In this document: in pieces, positions 1-8,805 of the stretch
Numbering within the stretch: the first letter of the stretch is position 1
Layout: each line of letters opens with the position of its first letter
Source: Planctomycetota bacterium
GTDB taxonomy: Bacteria > Planctomycetota > Planctomycetia > Planctomycetales > Planctomycetaceae
Direction: 5' to 3'
Assembly: GCA_014584345.1 (NCBI GenBank)
Contig: JACTNB010000021.1
Coordinates: 263,064-327,063 of the forward strand
Length of the DNA stretch: 64,000 bases
The notes under the pieces: model-generated
The model's input: only the letters and a program-made list of their open reading frames with translations
Told to the model about the DNA's origin: nothing
The model's database searches: none
Position numbers and translations under genes: made by a program

Positions 1-60
1 GTTGATATCCAAATTCTTCGGCGGAGTACGATCCGTCCGTGCACTCAATTTATCACTCAT
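1..60 (-). CDS. Possible 5' end of a gene cut by the window edge
   Basis: On the minus strand an ATG at position 60 opens a frame of 20 codons that stays open to the window edge. The peptide begins MSDKLSARTDRTPP, which looks hydrophilic and protein-like. The region before the ATG has no clear Shine-Dalgarno sequence. No family can be named from 20 residues. If real, this gene is divergent from the CheX-like gene at 503, and the space between them would hold both promoters. Confidence 0.35.
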   Translation of the reverse strand, partial: MSDKLSARTDRTPPKNLDIN

Positions 61-502
61 GATATCGCTATGACACACCCTGACACACATCCAAGCACCC
101 AGCCTCCTTATATCAGACTAAATACCTAGGCATAGATGCCTATTATCTTTCAAATTTCCAAGACTATACCCCAATCTGCGACATTATTTCTCCTTGATTT
201 CCCGAAAAACATGCAAACAAGGCACCGCGTTGCGGTATTTCCCTGCACTTCAAAAAAAATTTGCCTGCAACGTGGGAACGTCGAAATTTCCACGGGCGCC
301 GAGTTCCGCCAAGCAGTCGATGGGACAACTACGGGAAAATTTTCCACCTGGTTGCCATTTTGAAACGCCCTGTGGCTTTTTGTGACCTATAGTCAGTTAG
401 GTGCTGCCAAAGTTGCCGATTTGGCTTGCGTTTTGCTTCGCGAGCCAAGCAAGCGGGCAGCGAAAATCGTTTCTTTTTCTACTGCGGAATCGTGGGCATC
501 CG
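61..502. other. Intergenic region before the signalling genes
   Basis: I see no convincing gene here: the short frames on both strands have no start signal and no recognisable composition. A small perfect hairpin (stems 127-132 and 137-142, loop of four) lies in an AT-rich part. It may also contain promoters for the CheX-like gene and for the possible leftward gene at 60. Confidence 0.5.
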
Positions 503-991
503 ATGATCACCCAGACAAAAACCAAGGCAGAATCCACAACGAACCTGCTCAATCCGATTATTGGATCGGTCCTCCGGACTTTCGAGCGGATGCTGCAATG
601 CGTGCCGCGCAGGTCAGGGCTGGAATTGAAGCATAAGGATTCCCCCAAATTTCCGCTGAGTGCCATCGTCGCTCTGACGGGTGACATGAATGGCACGATT
701 GTCTTCAGCGTCTCCGAGGCGGTCAGCCTGGAAATTGTGCATCGTCTTCTCGGGGAGGTAGTCCACGAAATCAATTCGGAGGTCTGCGATGCCGTGGGAG
801 AGATCGCCAACATGATTGCCGGCTCGGCCAAGGCGGAATTGGAACATCTGAATCTGACGCTGGGAATTCCGAACATGGTTGTGGGGACGGGACATGAAGT
901 GTATTACCCGCCCGAGGTGGCACATCCCCTGTGTATCTATTTTGAATCCGAAATGGGCCAGTTCATGATCGAATTTGGCTTTCGCGAATAA
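503..991 (+). CDS. CheX/CheC-type chemotaxis phosphatase-like protein
   Basis: This 162-residue protein has the fold pattern of the CheC/CheX/FliY group, which removes phosphate from CheY-type response regulators. Residues 96-103 read DAVGEIAN, matching the family's D-x3-E-x2-N signature, so the catalytic Glu (100) and Asn (103) are present. Only one such motif is visible, as in CheX. The frame is open further upstream, but the extension is unlike the family; the ATG at 503 gives the usual length. The next gene, 126 bases downstream, is a single-domain receiver, its natural substrate. No flagellar or chemoreceptor genes are in view, so the target may be another phosphorelay. Confidence 0.75.
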   Translation: MITQTKTKAESTTNLLNPIIGSVLRTFERMLQCVPRRSGLELKHKDSPKFPLSAIVALTGDMNGTIVFSVSEAVSLEIVHRLLGEVVHEINSEVCDAVGEIANMIAGSAKAELEHLNLTLGIPNMVVGTGHEVYYPPEVAHPLCIYFESEMGQFMIEFGFRE

Positions 992-1117
992 ATCTGGATG
1001 GGAAGTGACTGCTGCTGCTCTGTGCGGCAAGGCATTTCCCTTCCTTCGGATAACGTGCCGAAATTTAGATGATTGTTCATGGTAACCCGAAACGTCCTTA
1101 ACGCAGCAGGTACGAAC

Positions 1118-1483
1118 ATGAAAGTCTTGTTAGTCGATGATTCCGCGACAATGCGGACGATCCAGAAACGCTGCCTGACCACGTTAGGTGTCAAGAACGT
1201 GGTTGAAGCCGCGGATGGTCTCCAGGCAATCAAACTGTTCCTGTCGGGAGGGTTCGATATTGTCTTCACGGACTGGAACATGCCGAACATGGATGGACTG
1301 CAATTGTTGATGGAAATCCGCAAGACGGACAAAACGATCCCCGTGATCATGATTACCACCGAAGCGGAACGGGCCCGGGTCATCATCGCGGTGCAGGCCG
1401 GAATTTCGGATTACCTGGTCAAGCCGTTTTCTCCCGAGGCCTTGAATGAAAAACTGAGCAAATGGGTGGGCGTGCCCGCCTGA
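1118..1483 (+). CDS. Single-domain response regulator (CheY-like receiver)
   Basis: A 121-residue protein made only of a receiver domain. The acidic pocket is Asp7-Asp8, the phospho-acceptor is Asp52 (in FTDWNMPNMDG), the switch threonine is at 80/81 and the conserved lysine is Lys102 (LVKPF). There is no output domain, so it probably acts by protein contact, like CheY. I chose the ATG at 1118 because the protein then begins MKVLLVDDS, as receivers do, with a GCAGG sequence about 8 bases before it. It sits between a CheX-like phosphatase and an HDOD-GGDEF protein. A partner kinase is not encoded nearby. Confidence 0.9.
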   Translation: MKVLLVDDSATMRTIQKRCLTTLGVKNVVEAADGLQAIKLFLSGGFDIVFTDWNMPNMDGLQLLMEIRKTDKTIPVIMITTEAERARVIIAVQAGISDYLVKPFSPEALNEKLSKWVGVPA

Positions 1484-1822
1484 CAGAAGGGGAGTTCGTT
1501 CCCGATCCTCGAACTCGCGGCGGATTCCATCCACCACGGCAGACGATCAACAGAACCAGTCAAGTTTTCAACTCAGCCTGGCCGTTGAAAGTAGTGTATC
1601 GCGACAGCGGGTAATTACGCTCCGAGGGGAGGAATCACCGGAATTCTCTCGGCACACCCGCTGCCTCCCATGTGGTAAATCCTCTACTTGGACGTCGGAT
1701 TCGCGAGACTCGACGCACGCGGAGGCGGCAGGCCCGGTTTGGATCGCCATTCAGATTGTGTAGCAATGGGCCGTGCCCAGCGCAAGTGTTCCTCGAAGTA
1801 TTGAAATTCACGGAAGTTAGCC
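1484..1822. other. Intergenic region between receiver and HDOD-GGDEF genes
   Basis: This 339-base stretch has no supported gene; the frames on both strands are short and lack start signals. I saw no clear terminator or repeat. It probably holds the promoter and leader of the HDOD-GGDEF gene. Confidence 0.5.
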
Positions 1823-3775
1823 ATGCTTGATGCCAAGAAAATCTGGAGTTCTTCCACTCTCCCCACCTTGCCAGCCGTGGCCGTGAAACTGCTGGATCTC
1901 TCGCGCGATCCCGAAACGGAAACCGGGGATATCGTAAAATTGATCAAAACCGATCCCGCGATCTGCGCGAAGATCCTGCAGGCGACGAATTCGTCCTACT
2001 TTGGTTTTTCCGCGCGGGTCACCTCGATCGACCGGGCAGTCCCTCTCCTGGGGACAACGGTGGTCACCTCCCTGGCGTTGAGCTTTTCGCTCGCCAGTGA
2101 TTCCGTGAATTCTGGCCCGCTGCAGGATCATTATCGCAGCTACTGGAAACAATCGATCATTCACGCCGTGGCCGGGGAAACAATTGGCAAACGCTGTACC
2201 CGGGGCCTGGAATGTGAATACTTTCTGGCGGGGCTGATGATGGATATCGGTCGGCTCGCCATGCTGAAGACGGTTTCGCGCGAGTATTACCCCGTGGTAG
2301 TGACCGCGGAAGCCCAGCAACGCCCCTTGCATGAAGTGGAACGGGAGTTCCTGGGTTTGGATCATGCCGAGGTCTCATTTCAGTTGATGAAATCCTGGGG
2401 GCTGCCCGAGTCACTGATGTCGGGTGTACGTCGTCAACATTATTCCATGGAGGAGTTGCTGCAGGATCTCCAGCCCGGAGTACATACCCTGGAGGCGGCC
2501 ATGGTCCTTGCCAATGCAGTGGGAGACTACTTTATTTCGCCTGCGTGCGGAGTGGCGTGGAAACGGATTCAACGGGTCGGCCAACACTTTTTCGACATGA
2601 ACGAGCACGAACTCGAAGCATTTCTCGGGCAGGTCCGCGAACGGGTGGCCCAGGCAGGAGAGTTGTTCGCCGTCGACATGAGCGACGTGGGAGATCCCAG
2701 CGACCTGATGGCTCAGGCCAATCAGCAGTTGCTGGAGTTGACTATGCGGGCGCATGTCGAAAATACTCAAATCACGGCCCGTCAGAAACAGATGGAAGAG
2801 GAAAAGGAACGCCTGCAGTCGCAGAACCAGGAATTGCAGGAGAAAGTGACGCGGGATCCGTTGACCGGTGTGTCCAATCGAGCCCATTTCGACGCGGAGT
2901 TGCAACAGACCATTGACGAATGCCAGGACCGTTGCCAGCCGTGTGGCGTAATTTTTACTGATATCGACAAATTTAAGGTTCTCAACGATACATACGGGCA
3001 TCAATTTGGGGATGCAGTTTTGAAGCGGTTTGCCGGTGTCTTGGCCAAGAATCTGCGTTCCAGCGATCTGCTGGCCCGTTACGGTGGAGAAGAGTTTGTG
3101 ATTCTCGTCAATCGCCCCACGGAAAAAGGGGTGGAAAAGGTGGCGGAACGCATTCGCCAGGCAGTCGAGGACGAGATTATTGAATTCCAGGGACAACGCG
3201 TGCCCGTGACCGCCAGTTTTGGTGCCGCGATTGCCATCCCCGGACGTCGGCAACACAACAACGCGGAAACAATTCTGCAGCAAGCCGATGCCGCCATGTA
3301 CGACTCCAAGCATGGAGGCCGGAATCGCGTGACAATGCGTTGCCTGTTTTCCGACGAGGAACGGGCGTTGTTGCGAGCGATCAATCAGGTCAAGTTCAGC
3401 CGCTGGTTGGTGAACCAGGAAATCCTGGACATTCCCGGCGTGTCGCGGGCACTGCTCCAGGTTGTCCCCGATCCCCGCGCCTTGGGGCATATCGCCCAGG
3501 AAGTAGGCCTGCTGACCCCACAGGATGTCGATTCCATATTACAGACACAGGCCCAGGCATCCGAAAAGCCTTTTGGCGAAATTGCCCTGGAACAGGCACT
3601 GCTGACCTATGACCAGCTAGCCTACCTGTTGGCCTGGCAGACGGAACCACCCCAGAAATTGGCGGCGTCCCTGTGCAGCTGCGGGCTGTTCCCGGAGGTC
3701 CGTTCCCAACAACTGCTCGGGAGATACCTGGAAACCTGTCCCCTGCGAGAGGCACATACCGTTCAGGCAAAATAG
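1823..3775 (+). CDS. HDOD domain-diguanylate cyclase (GGDEF) fusion protein
   Basis: A 650-residue cytoplasmic signalling protein. Residues about 10-205 form an HDOD domain (LPTLPAVAVKLL, LQATNSSYFGF), a relative of HD phosphohydrolases that usually lacks their metal site. A likely coiled coil at about 290-345, rich in Glu and Gln, leads into a GGDEF domain at about 345-505. Its active-site motif is GGEEF at 421-425, preceded by DIDKFKVLNDTYGH, so cyclic-di-GMP synthesis is plausible. The last 100 residues are helical and resemble the N-terminal domains of type II/IV secretion ATPases (LLTPQDVDSIL, AYLLAWQ). No transmembrane segment is seen. It follows the CheX-like and receiver genes, suggesting one signalling module. 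Known of the families: HDOD proteins are signal adaptors and GGDEF makes c-di-GMP. The link to the receiver is inference. Confidence 0.88.
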   Translation: MLDAKKIWSSSTLPTLPAVAVKLLDLSRDPETETGDIVKLIKTDPAICAKILQATNSSYFGFSARVTSIDRAVPLLGTTVVTSLALSFSLASDSVNSGPLQDHYRSYWKQSIIHAVAGETIGKRCTRGLECEYFLAGLMMDIGRLAMLKTVSREYYPVVVTAEAQQRPLHEVEREFLGLDHAEVSFQLMKSWGLPESLMSGVRRQHYSMEELLQDLQPGVHTLEAAMVLANAVGDYFISPACGVAWKRIQRVGQHFFDMNEHELEAFLGQVRERVAQAGELFAVDMSDVGDPSDLMAQANQQLLELTMRAHVENTQITARQKQMEEEKERLQSQNQELQEKVTRDPLTGVSNRAHFDAELQQTIDECQDRCQPCGVIFTDIDKFKVLNDTYGHQFGDAVLKRFAGVLAKNLRSSDLLARYGGEEFVILVNRPTEKGVEKVAERIRQAVEDEIIEFQGQRVPVTASFGAAIAIPGRRQHNNAETILQQADAAMYDSKHGGRNRVTMRCLFSDEERALLRAINQVKFSRWLVNQEILDIPGVSRALLQVVPDPRALGHIAQEVGLLTPQDVDSILQTQAQASEKPFGEIALEQALLTYDQLAYLLAWQTEPPQKLAASLCSCGLFPEVRSQQLLGRYLETCPLREAHTVQAK

Positions 3776-4004
3776 GAACTTCGGTGGGTTGGGGCACGAA
3801 GCCCAGTGGGGGGATGGTGTCACTGCCTCCCAGTCCGCGATTTCGAGGCCCAGATGCAATCTAGGGATGGGCCAAACAGAAATTGTTCCTACTTTTGCCA
3901 GCGTTGCCTTGACGATTGGCATATTTCTCCGATGATTTCGACCATTCGCGCCCGATACCGACCGAGCGAGCGATTCCCAGAACATGACGTGAGAAGACAA
4001 ACTG

Positions 4005-5600
4005 ATGGAGCAACCGCATAATACAATCGAATCCCAACTTTTGTTGAGATCGCAGGGCCTCTTCGCAACGGGCGCGATTCTGATCGCATTAGGTGCCTGG
4101 CTGGTCTATGCGACTCTGCTCGCGGCCCCTGCAGGCGAGGGGGCTCACCACCCGCCCGCCACGCACGAGCCGCACGAGACGAGTGATCACGCACACCCAG
4201 ACCCTGTCCCAGCGGAAAAGCCAGCCGACGAAACGCACGGGCACGAGGAAGAAGCCGCGACGGTGCCTGCCTGGTACAGTGTTCTACCGTTTGTGGCGCT
4301 GCTTTTATGTATTGCCATTCTGCCGCTGAGCCGACGTACCGAACACTGGTGGGAAAAGAACTGGAATCGGTTTCTAGTGGCTGCCGGGTTAGGCGTGGTC
4401 ACACTGGCGTATTTCGCCTTCCTCTTTCACCATGGCGTGCACGATCACGTAACCGGCGGGCACAGCGAACCCGGGTTGCAGGCAGCCTTCACCGTGCTGA
4501 AAAACGCCCTGCTGGCGGAGTACATCCCCTTTATTACATTGTTATTCTCGCTGTACGTGATCACCGGGGGAATCGTCATCGAAGGGCGTCTGGCGGGCAA
4601 GCCGTTCACGAATATGTCGATTATTGGCGTGGGGGCGCTGCTGGCCAGTTTCGTGGGAACCACTGGCGCTGCTATGCTGCTGATTCGTCCCTTGCTGACG
4701 GCCAATGCCAGGCGGGAATACGTGGCCCACACGGTTCTCTTCTTCATTTTTGCGGTATGCAACACCGGAGGCTGCCTTTTGCCCATCGGTGATCCTCCGT
4801 TGTTCCTGGGTTTTTTGCGTGGTGTTGATTTCTTGTGGACGCTGAACTTATGGCAACCCTGGTTGTTTACAAATTCTCTGATTCTCATTGTGTATTTTGT
4901 CTATGACACGATCATTTCGCGGAAGGAAAAGACGGACGCTTTCGCTCCCAGCCGACAGGATGGGCCTTTGCTGAGCATGCAGGGAAAGCTGAATCTGATC
5001 TGGCTGATGGGCGTGATTGGCTGCGTGGCAACCCTGGATCCCTCCAAGCCGTTTCCGGGCACGGACTGGCATGCTCCGTTGTATTTCCGGGAATTCCTGA
5101 TGTTCCTGCTGACGTTTTGCTCGCTGGTGACCACCACCTGCGAAGTCCGCCTGAAGAATACCTTCAACTACGATGCCATCCTGGAAGTTGCCGCGTTGTT
5201 CTCGGGCATCTTTGTCTGCATGCAGGCACCGGTGATGATACTCAATGTTTACGGCAAGCATCTGGGGTTTGAAAGTCCCGCCGCCTTCTTTTGGGGAACG
5301 GGCTTCCTGTCCAGCTTTCTGGACAATGCCCCCACCTATGTCGTGTTCTTCGAAACGGCTCGGACCATGGAACCGATGGGCCCCCTGGTCGCGGGAGTGA
5401 CGGAATCGTTCCTGGTGGCCATCAGCCTGGGAGCGGTGTTCATGGGGTCGATGACGTACATCGGCAACGGGCCGAATTTCATGGTCAAGGCGATCGCGGA
5501 AAAGAACAACATCCGCATGCCCAGTTTCTTTGGTTACATGCTTTACAGTTTCACGATTCTCCTCCCCATTTTTCTGGTGATGACACTGATCTTCCTTTAA
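4005..5600 (+). CDS. NhaD/ArsB-superfamily sodium:proton antiporter-like protein
   Basis: A 531-residue inner-membrane transporter with about 12 hydrophobic segments. It fits the ion transporter superfamily of NhaD/ArsB: paired motifs FVGTTGAAMLLIRPL and CNTGGCLLPIGDPPLFLGF in the first half and LSSFLDNAPTYVVFFE with FMGSMTYIGNGPNFMVKAI in the second. Between the first two membrane segments (about residues 45-85) is a loop very rich in His, Glu and Asp, unusual for the core family and possibly metal- or pH-sensing. The ATG at 4005 has GAGAAG upstream. The likely job is Na+/H+ exchange; a dicarboxylate or arsenite substrate is less likely but not excluded. A UPF0126 channel gene follows 66 bases downstream. 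Confidence 0.82.
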   Translation: MEQPHNTIESQLLLRSQGLFATGAILIALGAWLVYATLLAAPAGEGAHHPPATHEPHETSDHAHPDPVPAEKPADETHGHEEEAATVPAWYSVLPFVALLLCIAILPLSRRTEHWWEKNWNRFLVAAGLGVVTLAYFAFLFHHGVHDHVTGGHSEPGLQAAFTVLKNALLAEYIPFITLLFSLYVITGGIVIEGRLAGKPFTNMSIIGVGALLASFVGTTGAAMLLIRPLLTANARREYVAHTVLFFIFAVCNTGGCLLPIGDPPLFLGFLRGVDFLWTLNLWQPWLFTNSLILIVYFVYDTIISRKEKTDAFAPSRQDGPLLSMQGKLNLIWLMGVIGCVATLDPSKPFPGTDWHAPLYFREFLMFLLTFCSLVTTTCEVRLKNTFNYDAILEVAALFSGIFVCMQAPVMILNVYGKHLGFESPAAFFWGTGFLSSFLDNAPTYVVFFETARTMEPMGPLVAGVTESFLVAISLGAVFMGSMTYIGNGPNFMVKAIAEKNNIRMPSFFGYMLYSFTILLPIFLVMTLIFL

Positions 5601-5666
5601 TGCCGGGCATCGGTTGACGGTGGACTTCCCCCGCATGCTCGAGGGCGGGGGGCAGGTCGAGGCTTC

Positions 5667-6272
5667 ATGACGTCGCTCATTGAACTGCTGGCGGTCCTCT
5701 CCGGAGGGACCTTCGGAATTCTCCTGGCTCGCAAGAAACAGATGGATTTCGTGGGCGTATTCAGCATCGCGCTGGCAACCGCGTTTGGCGGGGGAACGTT
5801 GCGCGATCTGTTTCTCGATCGCCATCCGCTGTTCTGGATCGAAAATCATCATTATCCGGTGATCATCTTCAGTTTATCGCTGCTGTTTTCCCTGCAACGC
5901 CGTGTTCCGGGCTGGGTCGAACGGATTCTGCCATTGCCCGATGCCCTGGGTCTGGGCTTGTTCAGCGTCGCGGGTGTTTCGGTGGCACTCGACGCGGGGT
6001 GCTCGCTGTTTATCGCGGCCCTGATGGGGGTGATCACCGGGACCTTTGGCGGAGTGATCGGCGACGTGGTCTGCAACGAAATCCCGAGTCTGTTCAGTCC
6101 GCACACCCCACTCTACGCCACTTGTTCGTTCCTGGGATGCTGGGGGTACCTCCTGCTGAGACTAGGTGGTCTTCCCGAGGCCGTGAACATGTTGTCGGCC
6201 TTGACGCTGATTGTCGTGCTGCGTCTGCTCGCGCTCCGTTACGACTGGCGTTTGCCCAAGCACGAAGCCTAG
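5667..6272 (+). CDS. UPF0126/TRIC-family membrane channel protein
   Basis: A 201-residue membrane protein with about seven hydrophobic helices in two repeats, as in prokaryotic TRIC (trimeric intracellular cation) channels, also known as UPF0126 or YicG. Each repeat carries the glycine-rich kink motif: GGGTLRDLF near residue 40 and GGVIGDVVCNEIP near residue 135. Length and topology match the family. AGGTCGAGG precedes the ATG. It lies 66 bases after the antiporter-like gene on the same strand and may be cotranscribed with it, which would suit monovalent-ion or pH control. A GC-rich hairpin without a T-run (5628-5651) lies just before its start. Confidence 0.85.
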   Translation: MTSLIELLAVLSGGTFGILLARKKQMDFVGVFSIALATAFGGGTLRDLFLDRHPLFWIENHHYPVIIFSLSLLFSLQRRVPGWVERILPLPDALGLGLFSVAGVSVALDAGCSLFIAALMGVITGTFGGVIGDVVCNEIPSLFSPHTPLYATCSFLGCWGYLLLRLGGLPEAVNMLSALTLIVVLRLLALRYDWRLPKHEA

Positions 6273-6324
6273 CAAGGCCGCGCCGCGGACAACCGAGACG
6301 AAAACATAGGCTCTTGGTGACACC

Positions 6325-6354
6325 GAATTAGCCGCGCCCTTGAGGAAGCAGGCC
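6325..6354 (-). repeat. Degenerate fragment of the dispersed repeat
   Basis: By hand alignment, this 30-base stretch, centred on TAGCCGCGCCC, matches the reverse complement of the right arm and flank of the inverted repeat at 48272-48400, with several substitutions. It looks like a decayed half copy. The identification rests on one short conserved core, so it may be chance. Confidence 0.35.
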
Positions 6355-6380
6355 ACGGTTGAGCCGCAATCGTCGCATAG

Positions 6381-6499
6381 GGCGAGTGTTGATTTACGCA
6401 TTGTTGTGTGCCACGGCTGCGTCAGCCGTGCGATTTTTCAAGCATTTTCCCGCGGTTACACGGCTCACACAGCCGTGGCCCCCAATAAATCAACACGCC
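6381..6499. repeat. Palindromic element with nested hairpins
   Basis: The ends form an imperfect inverted repeat (6381-6396 with 6486-6499; core GTGTTGATTTA against TAAATCAACAC). Inside are two hairpins: 6412-6419 with 6423-6430 (CACGGCTG/CAGCCGTG) and 6459-6465 with 6471-6477 (CACGGCT/AGCCGTG). The inner arms of the two hairpins also pair with each other, so the single strand can fold in more than one way. It has no coding capacity. The structure is like a miniature inverted-repeat element or an extragenic palindrome. Confidence 0.6.
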
Positions 6500-6573
6500 A
6501 CCATTAGTCCACTATTGTGGACCATGCGCCGAGACATGTGCTTTCAAGTTGTCGCGTCCACGTGGCCGCGCCG

Positions 6574-6590
6574 TGACGGGCGCGACTCGT
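6574..6590 (+). repeat. Short fragment resembling the dispersed repeat
   Basis: The bases TGACGGGCGCG followed by ACTCGTT match the core of the repeat at 48388-48405 (TGACGGGCGCG then GCTAGTT), in the same orientation. It is only 17 bases long, so I regard it as a possible remnant rather than a proven copy. Confidence 0.25.
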
Positions 6591-6962
6591 TGAATACTAT
6601 ATTTCGAGGCGTCAAGTGCGAGGCCGGGCGTCTCCCCGCTATTGTCTCGGTGTACTCCGTGTCGCTGTGGTGTGCCTGTTTTGCTCTTTGCGCCAGAGGC
6701 TCGGATCCCAGGGCGCCGGGGGCGGGTCAATCCCAGTGGGAATCATACGCGAGCCGGGGCGAACTTGTACCGGTCGATTCTCGACTACAAATCAGCACAG
6801 ACGTTTGGACAGTGCGGCCAGACACGTTACACTTACGATTTCGCACGCCAGAATCTGGCGAGTCCTCTGTCGTTACGATATTTCTTCGTCTTGCATTGCG
6901 AATCCCAACACGCTGATAGCAGTAATTTTTTGTGCGGCAGTATTTTCTTAACGAGGTTCAAC

Positions 6963-8633
6963 ATGCCCAAATTGATGATCCTGCAGGCGGGGCAAGCAAT
7001 CCCCCGGGAATTGAATGAAGAAGAAGTAGTGATCGGACGATTGCCGGAATGCGACCTGCAACTGGATTCGAACATGGTCTCCCGCCGTCATGCACGCCTG
7101 CTGCTGCGTGCCGGGGAGTATTTCATCGAGGACATGGGGAGCGGCAATGGCACCTTCGTCAACGGGAAACGGATTGAAAATCAGGTGGCCCTGAAGCATG
7201 GGGATCGCCTGAAACTGGGCCCCGTGCTGTTGCGTTACGAATCCGCTGCCACGACGGGCGAGCGGGCCAGGGACGAGGACTTGTCCGATTACGGGAATTT
7301 CAAAGTCGATGTTTCCTCGGACAATGAAACCAACACGATCATGGGGGTCGCGGAGAATTCGTCCGGGTTTGGGCTGCTGGACGTGCAACCCGAAGCGAAG
7401 CTGAAAGCCGTGATCGAAATCAGCCGTTCCCTGGCGGGGACGGTCGATCTCGATGTCATGCTCCCTAAAATCCTCGATACCCTGTTCTCCATTTTCCCCC
7501 ATGCCGACCGAGGCTGCATTCTGCTGAAAAACGAACAGACCGGCCAGATGGTTCCCCGCGCCATCAAGCATCGCAAGCAGGATGGCGACGAATCCGTCAA
7601 ACTCAGTCGCACCATTCTCAATACCGTGTTGCAGGAACGCAAGGGGATTCTATCGGCTGACGCGGCCTCCGACGCGCGTTTTGAAGCGAGTGAATCGATT
7701 TCCAATCTGACGATCCGTTCGATGATGTGCGTCCCCCTGTTGAGCCTGCAGGGGGAGCCGATGGGCATTATCAACATCGACACACTGAACCCCTTCTCGC
7801 AGTTTCGCCAGGAAGACCTGGACCTGCTGCTGGCCGTCGCGGGGCAGGCCGCCCTCAGTTACGAGACGGCAAAACTCATGGTCTCCTTCGCCGAGAAGCA
7901 AAAGCAGGACAGTGAAATGCAAATTGCCCGCAATGTGCAGCATGCCTTGCTTCCAGATGAACTGCCCCAGGTGGAGGATTACGAGTTTTTCGCCTCCTAC
8001 GAAGCTGCCCAGGCAGTCGGCGGAGACTATTACGACATCATCAAATTCGATGACGACAAGGTCTGCCTGGCCTTCGGAGACGTGGCAGGCAAGGGAGTCC
8101 CGGCGGCCATTGTGATGTCACGACTCTCCAGCGTAGTCCGCAGCACAATGGCCTTCGTGAAGGATGTGGGGGTGGCCATCGGGGAGATCAACAATCACAT
8201 GTGCGCCAAGGCGGTGGAAGGCCGGTTTGTCACCATGGTACTGATGATGCTCGACCTCAAAACCCACGAACTGACTCTGGTCAACGCCGGACACATGTCG
8301 CCCATTTTTCTCAAACCTGACAAAACCGTGGAAGAATTCTCCGATGAAACCGTGGGGTTGCCCATCGGCGTGATGGAAGATTACCCGTACGACGTCGTGA
8401 GCCGAGTGATCGGCCCCGGAGAAATCGCCACGGTGTACACGGATGGCGTCAGCGAGGCGATGAACTTCGAGAATGAGTTATACGGGATCGAACACCTCAA
8501 GTCCGTCATCATTTCCAGCCCGGCCTCGGCTGCGGAAATTGGAAAGATCGTTCTGGCCGATGTGAAACGGCACGCCAATGGGCGCCCCCAGAACGATGAC
8601 ATCACGTTAATGTGCTTTGGGAGGAAACCATAA
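6963..8633 (+). CDS. FHA-GAF-PP2C serine/threonine phosphatase (RsbU/SpoIIE type)
   Basis: A 556-residue regulatory protein. An N-terminal FHA domain (about 5-95) has VIGRLPECDLQL, VSRRHARL and GSGNGTFVNG, the pattern that reads phosphothreonine. A GAF domain (about 145-300) follows, then a helical linker (about 300-330) and a PP2C domain of the SpoIIE/RsbU type (about 330-555) with GGDYYDI, FGDVAGKGVPAA, NAGH, YTDGVSEA and DDITLMC, so the metal-binding Asp residues are intact. It probably dephosphorylates an anti-anti-sigma-like partner after sensing a ligand and a phosphoprotein. The long upstream frame is not used: the ATG at 6963 begins the FHA fold and has AACGAGG before it. It stands alone; no anti-sigma factor gene is nearby. 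Confidence 0.9.
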   Translation: MPKLMILQAGQAIPRELNEEEVVIGRLPECDLQLDSNMVSRRHARLLLRAGEYFIEDMGSGNGTFVNGKRIENQVALKHGDRLKLGPVLLRYESAATTGERARDEDLSDYGNFKVDVSSDNETNTIMGVAENSSGFGLLDVQPEAKLKAVIEISRSLAGTVDLDVMLPKILDTLFSIFPHADRGCILLKNEQTGQMVPRAIKHRKQDGDESVKLSRTILNTVLQERKGILSADAASDARFEASESISNLTIRSMMCVPLLSLQGEPMGIINIDTLNPFSQFRQEDLDLLLAVAGQAALSYETAKLMVSFAEKQKQDSEMQIARNVQHALLPDELPQVEDYEFFASYEAAQAVGGDYYDIIKFDDDKVCLAFGDVAGKGVPAAIVMSRLSSVVRSTMAFVKDVGVAIGEINNHMCAKAVEGRFVTMVLMMLDLKTHELTLVNAGHMSPIFLKPDKTVEEFSDETVGLPIGVMEDYPYDVVSRVIGPGEIATVYTDGVSEAMNFENELYGIEHLKSVIISSPASAAEIGKIVLADVKRHANGRPQNDDITLMCFGRKP

Positions 8634-8805
8634 TCCGCACGCAGTTTTGCGTGGCAGACATCGAGGAGGGGATGTGTTGCACGTGGGCGTAAAAAAAGCA
8701 GATTCGATACCGGGTTGATCGAACCTGCCTGAAGTTCAATGAATGCCATGCCTCAACCCCGCGACTTACCGAGGTCCGGGAGAGCTGACATAATTTAGCC
8801 TGATG

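Larger units (their letters stand above)
6273..6962. other. 690-base non-coding region carrying decayed repeats
   Basis: No real gene is supported here. The open frames have implausible composition and no start signals. The region holds a palindromic element (6381-6499) and two fragments (6325-6354 and 6574-6590) that resemble the repeat family seen near 48.3 kb and at the window end. The last 100 bases probably contain the promoter of the FHA-GAF-PP2C gene. Confidence 0.6.

Noticed and set aside
2411..3490. 359-codon frame on the minus strand inside the HDOD-GGDEF gene
   Set aside because: It is antisense to a gene with clear domains, has no ribosome site and has a composition typical of the reverse frame.
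5628..5651. GC-rich hairpin between the antiporter and channel genes as a terminator
   Set aside because: It has no T-run and lies just before a closely spaced gene on the same strand, so termination is not supported.
8637..8652. Hairpin after the FHA-GAF-PP2C gene as a terminator
   Set aside because: The perfect 6-bp stem is followed by mixed sequence, not T residues.
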